Part shown: positions 48,185 to 61,152 of the stretch, one piece after another | How positions within the stretch are numbered: position 1 is the first letter of the stretch | Layout of the letters: every line of letters starts with the position of its first letter | Source of the DNA: Terebella lapidaria | Lineage: Eukaryota > Annelida > Polychaeta > Terebellida > Terebellidae | Length of the DNA: 64,000 nt | Assembly: GCA_949152475.1 (NCBI GenBank) | Contig: OX424555.1 | Coordinates: 16,386,868-16,450,867, forward strand | Direction of reading: 5' to 3' | Made by a program: the position numbers and the translations under genes | The notes under the pieces: generated by a model | Database searches by the model: none | What the model was told of the DNA's origin: nothing | The model's input: the letters and a program-made list of their open reading frames with translations, nothing else

Positions 48185-51100
48185 GACTGGATGACAGTGG
48201 CTGGGGGATTAATTGTGCTGCAAGGTTGGGTGAATAAGTCTTTAACAATAATTATCAGGAAGGGAAAGAAAAACATTATTCAATGTTTGTGTATTCATTA
48301 TGAGTTTGTTCATGTTGCATTCAGCAGTCCAGGTCATTGAGGAAGAAGTTGCTCGAAATAGCTCCGTTATCAATAAATTGTACATTAGTTGTGTTTTATA
48401 TGAATGGCTTAAAAGGCTGCATGAAAACTTGATCTTGACAAATATATTGATTCACTAATAGTGATAGTGACGTCATCAGCGATATTGGTGCTTGCGGTGC
48501 ATATATAATTGGATACTTCTTGGCATTTCTCATTATCGCCATTACACGTAGTACATGTCATGTACGTTATAAATGTCACATGATAAACTGTGGACGGAAT
48601 TGTGAAGTTTTTCACACTGAGCCATGACCTTTTGTTTACGTTGTTGGTTGTATGTTGTTGTACCTGGCTATATCAATATCAGTGAGAGAATTTTGCCGGC
48701 ACTATCACGGGGAGGCAGGTGGCAGCGTCAGTATGTGCGCCTGTCATGGTATTTTCTATAGATCAGATTATTGAATAGAAATATCATGAAATGTAAGAGG
48801 ACATTACTGGTGTGGGTTTTGTGTGGAGTATAGCTAAGCTGTCCGCGGTGCTTTATGCCTGTGGGTGTGTTGAGGGGGGGGGGTTGTATATATTATATAT
48901 ATGTAGCTACCTGTACATGCACATGCTGATTATAAGCCTCTCACCTATTGATCCTCCCAATATTGACATGTAGCCCTCAGGTACAGTGGGGGACCACCCG
49001 CTCTGACACTGGCCAATTCTACCTGTCTTTATTGCTGCCAGTAGGGGGCCGAATTGAATGTGGCCACAGAATCACTGGGAGAAAGTACTTGGAGACATTG
49101 GATGGACCCCCCCCCCCCCCCCTACTCATACCAGAGTAATTCCTTGCATGTATACAGTAGGTGACATTGGCATGGCACAGTTGGGAGTATTTGGGGAGGT
49201 TGGGGGCCTAGGAGGGGACAGGGGAGGTACATGTCGGGGCCCCTTTTGTCTGTCCACGATGGGGAATCAATCGTCACAATGCCGACCAAAGCGTCACGGA
49301 AGAGTAAACAACGTCCGGAAAGATCCCATCGGGAGCCAATCAGCAAAGGCCAGCTTGAAGACTGCACTTACGAATGCGGCACACCCAGCGGCTGATTGGC
49401 CGCCACTGAATGTGTCAGTGTATCAATACAGGGCCACCGATGTCAGCGGACACTGATCATAAACCGATCGTCTTCATGAATATTTCACACCTTGCCGATG
49501 TCTTCAAGGAGATGAACCTCTAGATAAACAGCACTCTGCTGAATGGCGATAAGCAGCCTATATTTGCCGAGGACTTGCACACACACACACGCACACAGAC
49601 ACACATACAGAGGAGAATACATCTTTACCAAGAGACTCCTATGCAGTCCGTATTGTCACAGCCATGATGTAGATCATTTAACAAGCTGTGAAATGACACT
49701 TGCGGTGTCCTCCCGACAAAGTTTGCAGTACACCGAGGTGAGAGCCGAGCTTACTGCTGGACAGAGACGACAATTAGCGAGCCAGCAGTGAGCTCACACA
49801 GCCTCAGCCCTGACGGCCGGCCGGACAGACTCCAGCCATGCAGGACACCTTTGTCACCGGCATGTGATTGCGACAAGCTCTGTGTTTGGCAATAAGACCT
49901 CGGATGTCTATATAACGCACTACTGGCCGCACATGTAAGCCAGGGCAGGTGGCACAGCTCAGGTCTAATAGATCTGTTCAACATGCCAAGCTCCTGGTCA
50001 ATAAAAGCCTTGGAGTGAGTGAGTATTGACATCTGCTTACACGCTGGTTTGGACGAGGAAAGGTTGTGGCGAGCGAGAGGGAGCGGAAAGCTTAGACAAC
50101 GAATGATCACGTCCACGTGGCCTCAAACCTAGCACTCGTAAGCTGCCATGTTAGTTTTTATGTGAAGAATTCTGCTGAGATCAGTGCAGAAGTTTAGGAC
50201 AGTGCACACATTGGAATAACTACTCTGCTGCAAATGGTGATTGATAAGACAGATAAATGTTCTGAATTGCCGATGACTGAGAATGTATCTGATATGTCCG
50301 TGGAATGAAGGAAGATGATGGAACGGTCAGTGGAAGTCTGTCTCCAGCGAATCTAAAACTCCATTGTTGAGGAATAACAGATCATCTTCTAGCATCTTAA
50401 TTGTGGATATACATGAATCAGAGCCTGGCTTGCGCAGTACGTCTCCTGAGGCTGCACGGTTCACATCTACATTTAGCTCTAGAGAAGAGAAGGATGATAG
50501 GTCCCAGAAGGTTTGTAACTTCTTGTACATTGTAGGATTTGGACTAAACGTTGTCTTCATTTGACAGACAATTGTCATTATGACCGAATACCCTTAGATT
50601 TTGATAATACATTAATGAATTACTAGTTTGCTTTCCATATATATTAGATACATCATGAATATAATGGAATCTAAGGAATCTGATGAACATCAATGTATAG
50701 GATATATATTATTTTTGTGGTAGATTTGTTCAGTATCTTTGAATTGTTTTCACCATTCAGACAACCATTGTCAAATCAGTTACCATCTGGGGGTTTGCAT
50801 TCTGCTTCATGGTTTGGTATTGCTTGAAATATATTTACAACAGTGACAGATGTCTTCTTTTGTGTTGACCTCAAAGGATCAGGATTCCTTCGAGAGCTGG
50901 CATACAATTTATTTAGCTGTAACTATGGATATAGCGAAAATATAGCAAAACATGTCACAAGACTGTTGAGTACACAGGGTAGTAATGAGTCAGATTATGA
51001 AAGAGGATGTATTTCTGAAGTGTATGACTAAATCTTGCCATGTATTTACCTTGTTTACCTTGCCTCTTACACATCAAGTGTATTGCTTGATTGCACTCAT

Positions 51101-54100
51101 ATGCTGAGGGCTGTACATTGTGCTTCACCCCCCCCCCCCCCCCCCCAATGGGGAGCCCTCCCCCCACACCCGACGTCTTCTTTGACATGACCGGGGCTCT
51201 CTCAACAGACACAGGTTCACCCAGGTTCAATTACTCTGACGTATTGTAAGGGCTAATTTTTTTTTGAAAAAAAAATTCAAATGGTTTCAACATTTCACTG
51301 TACATATATATATCATCCTAATACGACTTCAAACAGCGCTCAAGTATGCTGTAGTGGCTGCACTGCTATAGTTTTGTCCACACGAACAGCCTTAATTTAA
51401 ACACACCCCTGTACTCGTGACTGCTTACGTACTGATGTTAAATATATATATATGCGAAGGTGCTGAGTCATAAAGTATACATTCGCACACGGAGCTATCT
51501 ACGTAAGGCCAGCTCGGACTTTTGAGATAATTTTGTGTATAAATACGAGTATACAACATGTACAATCAATACTGGTTATAATATCTAGAGCAGTTGTGGA
51601 TGCCATTGATATTGATTCTCACTATTTCTAGTAGTTTTCAATTTTGGGCTTTAAAGTTTTTGCATGTACTATCTAGGATATTAAATTTTTGTGTCGCTTA
51701 AAGAGTGGCAAGGGAATACTTTTTGTTCTGTCAAGGTGTTTGTGGATGTGAGCTAGGTTTTGCTGCTGTGGGAAAGTCAAGGTGTGCAAACACTGACAGA
51801 GCATGCAGAGTGTGGCAGGGAGAGGATAGTGCTGGGGACAGGTGGGGAAAGTTGCCGTGGAGTGGGGGGGGGGGGGGAGTGGTGGTTGGGTTGAAGGGTT
51901 ATGAATGTGTGGGAGGGGGGGGGGGGGTGGTGGTGAATTGTATAGGTTCGTATAGGCAGAGGGGGGTGGAGTCTTGTCATTTATTCAAAATTTTAAAGGT
52001 GGAAATTGCTTTTAATTTTTTTCAGGGGTAAAGAAGCTAAAAAGTTGAACCTTTTGTTGTTACCAAGTACTGGGTAATTAATCTGCATGACAATATTTGT
52101 CAGTTCATGACTAGAGTGAAACTTCCTACAGCAGGGCGTTATTGAGGGGCCTTATTTTATTGCCCTGCTACATCATATGCACGCCATCACAGTGACGGTT
52201 CGCCGAGATCGTGATTGGGAAACCACCGCAGCGAATGTCGCAGCACAGTGAGATCGTGAGGGAAACACGCAGACTCCGCCACCGCATGTGTCGTATGTCA
52301 CACACTTACATAAACCCAGAGGTGCACTATATCCTACATACACCTAGCCTGCTCCTGATTGTAGACACTAGCTGGCTTTGCTTGCTTCAAGGCATTGTGG
52401 ATTAACTGACCAACCAACCAACCAACCGCCAGCGGTTTGTGGCCATATGCTTTAGTACAGTTGTGTGCAGCTAAATATAGCGCATGCTGCCTCTAAGTTG
52501 CCTCCAGTGCAGCTCTAGCTTTGACTGGGGTTGATGATGATGAAGCATGACAGTCCTTTTAGAGCATTTGCTGTATGTTTGGGGTGGGCTGTGGTCAGGG
52601 GACACTGCTTAACCTGGCTTTCCTCCCCCTCTCTCCTTACCTAGTCTCGTCCTGTGGTATGTATGTGCTCAGGTACAACAGCCCTGCCCCTCCCGAATCC
52701 CACCCCCTCTGCCCCACATCCTGCTTTCTCCCTTCTCCTCCCCCTATGCCCTGCCTGGCTCTGCCCTGTTGTGTCTTCTCATTGTTTCTTTAGCTTCACC
52801 CTCCCTATGACAACCCCCCCCCCCTCCCCCCATATCAAGCACCATGGCCCAAAGCTCAGAATTTTCATGGAAGCTGCACCCCCATCATTCCTTTCCCTCC
52901 AGTACCCCCTGTCTCCCCCTTCCTTCCACTCGACAGAGATGGAATAATTTATGTCTCCTTGGTGGAGGCGAGGTTCTGTGCAGACGACAGCGAGACACAC
53001 AGCCTGTCACAGCCACACACATACGCACATCCAAACCAGGGTCTGCTCCTGCCTCAGCCAGCTCGTCTCCCGTCCCTCCCCACCAAGGCCCTGGCCCCTT
53101 CCTTTCATTTGGAATCTGCCCAGGCGTATTGGAGTTTACGGTATCGAAGTGCAGCCATAGATCTTCGGACATTGACGGTTTCCCGGAGAGTAGGCACATC
53201 ACTACAACGACCAGCCAAAGGTCACAGCTTATACTGGACCAACTCCGTGACACTAATAAAAAGGGAATATTGGCACAGCAGAGGAGGTGTCCGTGGAAGT
53301 ATGTTGGACAGATATTGCATGAGAACTCCCGTGTGTGGCACCTCAAAAATGACTTTACAGTAAAGAATGCAATGACTTTGGACAAGCTGAGTGTCGCTAT
53401 GGACTTGGTCCCCTTGGGACATGTCGGCAAGACTGCAAGGCCTCGGATGGCAGCATCGATAGCCACCGGTACCAATATGGCTGTGATCCAGCCGCTGCTG
53501 CAAGCCTCGACTGATCTGAGATGCAGGACCGCTTCATGTCGGATAACCACGGCACAGTGCTGCACTGGGAGTCGGCGCTTCAAGAAAGTACTGCAGGAAG
53601 AAATTGGCCCGCACCATCGCCTGCACCCAGGCCACTGGAGAAGACCCAATCTGCGCCCAAGGTTCCTGGTCTCAAATGGCGGATAGAGCTTTGTTCTCCC
53701 TCCCTCTCTAGCACCATTTGAAATCAGTGCACCTCGTGGTTGCCATAACAACAGGTGGGTGTTGCAATTAGCATGCTGTTTATGTCGATGTTGTCTTGGT
53801 TTGTGGACCACTAGGGCTACGAGTCTTCGCAAGAGTGCAGTAATCTTTGGGGCCCCAGCTGTTGGCATGGAAACGTCCTGTACAGTTCTCAGACTGGGCC
53901 TCTGTCCAGTCAGTGACCTGTGCTGTCCGGCTTCATGTCCACGGCCAGGGCTACTGAAGGTCCGACCTGCCAGCACCCTAACCTACAACCAACCCGCCAC
54001 GCTTACTCAACCAGCTCAGTGTATCTATTAACCAATCGTAAGTGCATGGCCCAAACATTGGATTTGCATGTTGTACTATATAATCAAGCTGGCACTTCTA

Positions 54101-57100
54101 AAATAGTTTCTCTTAAGTCTATTGCATGGAAATGTCATGAAATGACAACTCCTCCCTAATGAACTTGATTGTGTGACAGTGCATGGCATGAAACATCCGG
54201 GAAAAACAATGACCCTGGACAAAAATAGATCATGTGAAATTCAAAGTGTTTGCACCATGACTGCAAAGAAAACCTCTATTTGCCAATATCACAGTGTGCA
54301 TTTGCAGCATATTTGAGCAATATGATTGATAATGCATTGGAAGCCCGGCTGAACACTTGGTTTGTGCTCTCCCAATTTGCCGCAGTTTAACAATCTTGGC
54401 TTATGAAGACAAGGAGAAGCTAGAACAGCCTTGGTGTCTCTTATGAACCTATAAAGCAGACAGTTATTTGGGGCAGGACGCCAGTGATAGATTTGCTGGA
54501 TTGACTGCCAGCCCCTTTTATAGATGACAAGCCCTCTATTTTGGGTGCACACTTGTACTGGGAAGAGGCGTGGAGTGTTTGCTGTCGGAGCCGACTCCAG
54601 GCACCGCGATGAAACTGTCGTACTTTGCCTCGCTGCAATGGCACTCTTTCCTTTTCAAGATGTGGAGAGCAGCGTGGCAGAATTTGTTTCCTAATGGTGC
54701 ACTAATAACCTGGTTCATCATAAACAGAGCAAATGTGCTCATGCTAATGAATATTCATGAGAACTAATGACTGGGTGTTATGCTTTAACACGCTATTTTT
54801 AGCCAGTTGAAAAATGTAAATTCTGGGATTTGTGATAGAAGTATTGCGGTGTTTCGAGACTAAAGCAACAGTCCAGTTAGGCCGTACAACACATATTTGG
54901 ACATCTGAAAGCTGAGCGGTATGAAAAAGCCTTCAGGACTGGCATGGTGACAGCCCTTCAGAGAAGATAATTAGACAGCCATGACCAGGACTGTTGGTGC
55001 TTAGCTTAGGGACCCAGTCGTCCGATCACACAGTTCACAGGGAAGTATTCTCACTCGTCTCAACAGGAGAAAAAACGAGATAACCAACAACAACGAGATG
55101 ATGCTTTCTATCAACATCTAACAGTCAGCCAGCTTCCCATGAATGGCCTGTCCAGCACCCTGTTTTCATTTGGCGCATAGATAATGCCTCAATGCTGCTC
55201 TAGCACCATTTGAAATCAGTTTTCTGGAGGGTTTTACTGCAACAGGCTGAAAGCTGTGTGGATTCCTCTGAACTCGAGGATATACAGCAGATATAAAAGG
55301 ATGATATTCCAACAACAGGACATTCAGAATCCAACCAACATCACCGAACTCCATTACTGTGTCCCCGCTCTGCTTTTAGTTACTCATCTTACGTCTCCCA
55401 GCCTATTACCGGTCCCACTGTATACATGTATAGTAGACTACATGTATACTACCCAGCCTTGGAGAGGTTGTATTCCTGTCACGATGTGTAACCTTGTCAC
55501 AGCAGAGGGAAAGAAAACAGGTCTTCCCCACTGCCAATTCTCCCCACCCAGCTATTCCGATACCCCTCTACCCCCACACATGGTGCAGTAAGTGCCTGAT
55601 TCACAGCCCAGGGAGTATAATTGAACAACTGCTATTGCCCTCTGAATCCAATCCCTGGATACAGACTTTAGGGTTTAGATTAAGTGGGATATACATGTTT
55701 AGCATTAAAGATTTAAAAGACAAATCTGCAATATACGCACAATATGTAGGAATTGCGTCAATGCCTTTTTGGACATCTCAGGGAGCTCTATGATGTTGAT
55801 CTAAATAAATTACACATATATCATGTATATTCAAGCCTGTTTGTGAAATGTTAGAGCATGCTGTGCTGAACATAATTGGCGTAAGCACAAGGAATAACAC
55901 CAATCGTATGCTGACATGTTGCTGTATTGAAACAACAAAAGCACATGACCTTGTAAAACAATTGATGGGATGAAACATGCATCAATATTTCAAGAAGGCT
56001 CTATATCATGCTGTTGAGTGTAGGATACACATGACTGACTGGGCACAAGAGACTTACGTACAAGTGAATGGTTTCCCCCTCTCTCGCCTATTGTGAGCAC
56101 CATATGCTACACTGAGCCTGCCTCGATGTGTTGTGGCATGTCTCCTAAACTAAGAGTAATACCGCCACCAAACGTGATCAACGGAACAATAGAGCCATTG
56201 TTCACTGCCACTTCCAACTCTCGCTATTGTCTTGCATTTCCCATTCAGTTTTGTCGTGTCTATTGAAATCATTCATTATGACTGGGACTTGTGTATTTCG
56301 CTGACATCGTGTGATTGGTCACATTGTTCGTAGCTATGTGATGTTGTTGGAGTGGGTCGATAGCACGCTTTCACTGACCAGCGGATTAATTTACAGCATT
56401 GTTTGTGGCTGGGGAGGGAATTATTGCGACCAGTGTTGTTGTTGTCCTGCATATTGCTGTTATTACCGATAACCACATTGACAGTGGTACTAGTGCCTCT
56501 GGTGTGCTCTAATACTGTATTATTCAGTAGCTGTTAGTGGACTGTAACAATTGTATATATTAGCCTGGGCTTTCCCTGGTACTTGGCTTTCTGTAATACT
56601 AGTAGTCATTCATGACAAAGTAATTGAAACCCCAGCTTTTGCCGACCATATTATTCATTTATTGCATATTTGTTGTCGTACAGGAGTAATTGAATAATTA
56701 TCATGTTGTGTCGAATACTTATGACTGACTGCGTTTACCAGTTCAGTGAATCATTCATATTTGATTGCAATGGTGTTAATTATTTTAAGCTAGATACACT
56801 ATTGTGTGTGTCTTAGTGAATATTGCTGAGTGCTATTTATTTCTCAGAGCTAATTTTCTCGTTGATATTATTTTCTGAAAGTGTAGTTTTTGTGGCATGC
56901 AACCACATGAAAAAACAAGACCAAGGATTAGTGGCTTCTTGGTCATGTTCCTGGTGTACATGATACACTGACAAAAAACTGATCATGGTTATTTTATTGG
57001 AGTGTATTCATGTAGATTGGCAGTATTTTCTCAGTTAGCATCGTGTAGCAAAGTGATGAGATATTGACATGCTACATGCAGAAACTGCGGTTGTGAATTA

Positions 57101-60100
57101 GACGTTTTGCGTAATATTTCCGCCCGACATTAGTTTTAGATTATCATTGCTGTCGGTCTCAGCGGTATTTACTCAGTGACGAGGTGGCAAACAGACAATC
57201 AGCGCAGAAATGGCATCGATGTAAGGAGAGATGGCTTCCAATATGGCACGACATCTAGTTTAAATAGACATCCAATCCCACACAGCACAGAGCAGCCCAC
57301 TGCCCCTATATCTCTCTATTTATGGCAACGCCACCAAGTGGCCAAGTCAGAACTATTCTCGCTCTCTTATTCCTTTATTGATATTGATTTTGGGTGTAAT
57401 TTCCCTCTCAAAACGTTTGTAGTTTTCTGGGTAGATGGCCTGATTGGACGGCCTTGCAAGGTTGGCTGAGGAAGCAACGTTGTCCAAGAAGGGCACACAC
57501 TGGTGTTGTAAAGGACCTTGAAGTACGGTCCCTTCAAGAAATATTCAGTACAGGTCTGGGCCTATCCCCCACCTCCTTGCCTCCCTCTCCCCCTGGCAGG
57601 TTTAGCTGTCCCAGTCTCCTGTCAGTTCACCTTTAGATTGAAGAACCAAAGGCGAGCTGACAGGACTCTGTGATATATGATATTGTGGCTTCTGAAAACT
57701 GAAGCTGTCAGTCTTCACGCAGGTTCTTCATCTGAATCCCCCCTCTCTATCTTGCAAGTAAGACTACATGTAGGTTATAAAATTCAGCGGTGGTATTGAT
57801 TTTCTCGATCAATTAATGCAGCATCTGACAGAAATGAAATGCTAATTCTGTGCGCAGCTAGATGTCGGTATGGCTGAGGAGCAGCAGCTGTGAACCCAGC
57901 ATGTGCAAATATGCCACTGCTGACATTGCTGAGCAACCAGTGTAAAGATACATTACAAAGCTACAGTAGATATGACATGCTCAAACATGGAATACCATCA
58001 GACTACCTGTGTTCAGGACACAGCAGCAGTTATTTGATTAACAATTTTATTTGAATATCTGACATATACTGTAGATACATGTATCCCGACTGGCATGTCA
58101 TAATAATATCAGTGATATTGAAACAAATTCCAATACATTTGATTTCACAGGTTATTTCGTAGACCCCAAGCAGCGCTTTTCATACATTGTATAATTGATT
58201 TTATGATTTCTGTGTAATAAATATAACATATAGTGTACCCCAACATTGCATGTATGACTTCTAAGAATCTGTAATGACGCCTGGGGTAAGCCATATTTGT
58301 GTAGTGCTGTTTCGATTATTATTTCAAGACTACTCGAGTAGTTTTATTGGCCAGGTATTTTTGCGCGTTTTTGTCGTGCCCATGGCTAAGCAGATATTGG
58401 TAGTTGACCTTTGACCGGGGTATGACGTGCTGAATGCTGAACTGTTATTTGGACAGGGCCCCGGCAGGCAGCGTGAGAGACTTCATAATACTGTAGCCAC
58501 ACTGTGGGGGTAAAGTCTGGCACTCAGTGTACCTCGATCTCACCGTCAGAGCAAACAACTCATGTCACTGCCCTGTGATCTCGCAAACCTCCTTGTATAA
58601 CTTCTTGGAGATGATTAAACGCCCAGGTATAAAGAGAACATTAATTTTTATACTTTTTCCATGTATATATATATGTGCCAATGTATTATGACCTAGAATG
58701 GACATGCCAGTACAAGTACACACTATTTCATAATGTTTTCATGTATTCAGCACTGTGATATTCAAAGTACATTTTGTACTTGATATAAAAAAGTATGATT
58801 CGTCTAGTGGCAAGACATATAGCTCCTGTAAAATATTTGAAAATGCCACCACTGTGTATATAATACATGTATAGTCTTTTCCGTGTCTTTATGAGCTCTT
58901 TCATGTCCGTCGATTCTCAGTTAGAATCACAAATATTGAAGTGATAGATATTTCTGGCAAGTTAGAATACACCTTAAGTCAACAGAGAGTTGGCAAAACC
59001 TCCATAAGCTCTGCAAATAGAAATTTTTCTTTTTAGCTTTGACATTAACTCATTGTACAATAGAAGTGGTGCATTCAGGGACTAGCACTCGAGTGATACT
59101 AGAGTGCAGTAGAATTTTTTTTAGCATGTTAAAATGTTACCAGTATAGACAGCTGTTACCCAGAGGTTTATGGGTTAAAATTGTCCTGCAGAATGGATGA
59201 AATGAAGTGAAGTTAGCTGAAATCTGATTATCATTCCAATGAGCGTGTTGAGTGCTGTGGATCAATGGGAATTAAAACCCAGATGCCAGTGACATCATGC
59301 CACATTGTAGCACAATACTGGTGAATTATAGAGGGTGTGACATGTACAGGTGGGTGCCATGTCAGCAAGGCTGGTGTGGACTGGTGGCTCATGGGGAGGG
59401 ATACATTAATGTATGCTGTAGGTGTGAGGTGGTCCTCGGACTGAACTGTGCTGGTAGCTTGGTTGATGAAGGGTAGGGTGGGGTAGCATGGTGCTGATTA
59501 AGGGAAAGTACTCATCCATATAAAACACGCTATTATATCCATGAATATATTGAAGGTGCACCTTTTCAGTCCTTATTAAATATAGAAGAATGAGCAACAT
59601 TTATGAAATACCTGGGGGTAATCTGTAGGGTAGGGTGGGGTAGACTGGATAGAGGGGAGTGTAGGGTAGAGAGGTGCAAGGGTGGGGCAGGAACATTGAA
59701 GCCAAAGCTACAGTTGACAGGCACAAGGGGTGGGAACATGTGTCCTTACTTGACACCATATTGCACAAAGTCGCCATTGGACGTTCTATTCTAAATATGC
59801 TAAAGTGGGAGGCATTACTTGGGCAATGTGCCATATGTCACAGTTATTACAAGAGCCTAGGATTGATTACGGTGGATCAGTGGGTTTGCTGAGAGTGGTG
59901 GTAGAGAGAGAAAGAGGGAGGCAGGGGGGGGGGGGGGGGGGGCAGGTCAGGGTGGGCGGCAAGCCAGCAGTTTATGAAGGTCCGCAATCCCGAGGGATCT
60001 GTCGCTATTCCACCAATAGAACGGAGCTGTTCATTATTGATAGCCATGGCATGTCCCTTGGTGCCACAGTTGTGCAAGCCGCACAGAAATGACTTTCATT

Positions 60101-61079
60101 ATTCATGGTAACCATTGGGAATGTTGGGGGTGAGTTGGGTAGGAAATTCGATCGGGTACAGTCTATGGGCTGGGCCAGCAATATTAGGGATTTTACGGGG
60201 GTTGAGGGGTTTGCTGGAAATTCCATTTGTGGAAGCTAGGCGAACTCGTAATTTTGAGACAAAAACTGATTTCCGCCAGTACCTAAAATCTGATCTTTGT
60301 TCCCCTTGCCAAATGCTATGCTGGTGGTTCTGGTACATGTATTAAATATGAATACAACTTCCATCATTGTAATGCACACAGTATGGATCTTCTAACCGTG
60401 TTAGCACTGAAGCAAATACTGCCTGAATTGTATTTAACATGTTTTTCCAGTCGCCCGGTCCCAAGTGAAACATTGGTGTGGATTTATGTCGAGGTAACTC
60501 GGCACTAGTTGCTTGTGGGGGTATGGCGACATTTCGTGCCAGGGGCCACAAATACTGCGGTACATCGGGACAATTAGGGGCGTGGTATAGACCCCAGTAC
60601 TGTATTGATTATGTAGATGTGGAACTATGGCCTCATCCAGTCTTTTGCTAAAGACGCCGTAGCCATAGGCAGTTTTTTGGGCGTGGGACTGGCTCGAAGT
60701 CAGTGACTTCGGAGACAATTTGTGATAATGTGGTTTGTCTTGTGGAAGCAAACCGAGTTCGCTTTCTGGGGGAGGTAATGAAATCTGACAAACGACTGTG
60801 GGTCTCCTTACTCGCTCAGTTTGCAGCCATTAACGCTGGCCTGGGTCTGCGGCGTACAACTGTCACTCCATTAGCTCTGGAAAACTATCAGTGGAGGTGG
60901 ACCTTTTGTAGTGTGAATAAGTGCTACACCATTTGAATGTATGCCATACATGATATAAATTGAAAAATTAAAAAAAACTTTTTGTAATGATGATGCAGTA
61001 TTGTTTAGATTAAATAACATATTTTACAGACAGTTTGTGTATTATAACTGATTCGTTGTGTTTTTTTCATCTATTTCAG
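47737..61079 (+). other. Host gene intron 3 (about 13.3 kb)
   Basis: Bounded by GTATGA and TATTTCAG. It opens with the minisatellite. Elsewhere it holds C/G runs (49107-49122, 51128-51146, 51864-51877, 51915-51927, 59924-59942), a CA-rich tract (49575-49605), an ACCA tract near 52405, one weak candidate cassette exon (50331-50510) and overlapping long open frames on both strands at 52844-53976 that do not look like genes. No other named repeat was found. Confidence 0.7.
50331..50510 (+). CDS. Candidate cassette exon in intron 3 (weak)
   Basis: GGTCAG precedes and GTTTGT follows a 180-base open stretch (60 codons). It is phase 0 at both ends, so it would fit between exons 3 and 4 without a shift. 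It reads WKSVSSESKTPLLRNNRSSS and later STFSSREEKDDRSQK, a Ser-rich polar peptide similar in flavour to exon 2. Against it, the acceptor lacks a pyrimidine tract, the donor is non-consensus beyond GT, and the opposite strand is also open here. Transcript data would decide. Confidence 0.2.
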
Positions 61080-61152
61080 AAGCGAAATGAAGAAAAGGCG
61101 AAGCGTGATGCAAAGGCCGAGGAGTTGCAGGAAATATGCCGTCAGTCTCTCA
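61080..61152 (+). CDS. Host gene, exon 4
   Basis: A strong acceptor (TTTTTTTCATCTATTTCAG) and donor (CA/GTGAGT) bound 73 bases. It reads KRNEEKAKRDAKAEELQEIC then RQSL, 24 codons plus one base. That base (A) with the first two of exon 5 (GT) makes a Ser codon. The charged helix of exon 3 continues straight into it, which supports the order of exons. Confidence 0.85.

Noticed and set aside
52885-53976. A 363-codon minus-strand gene inside intron 3
   Set aside because: Composition is erratic, no domain is visible, and the opposite strand is equally open. Kept only as a low-interest observation.
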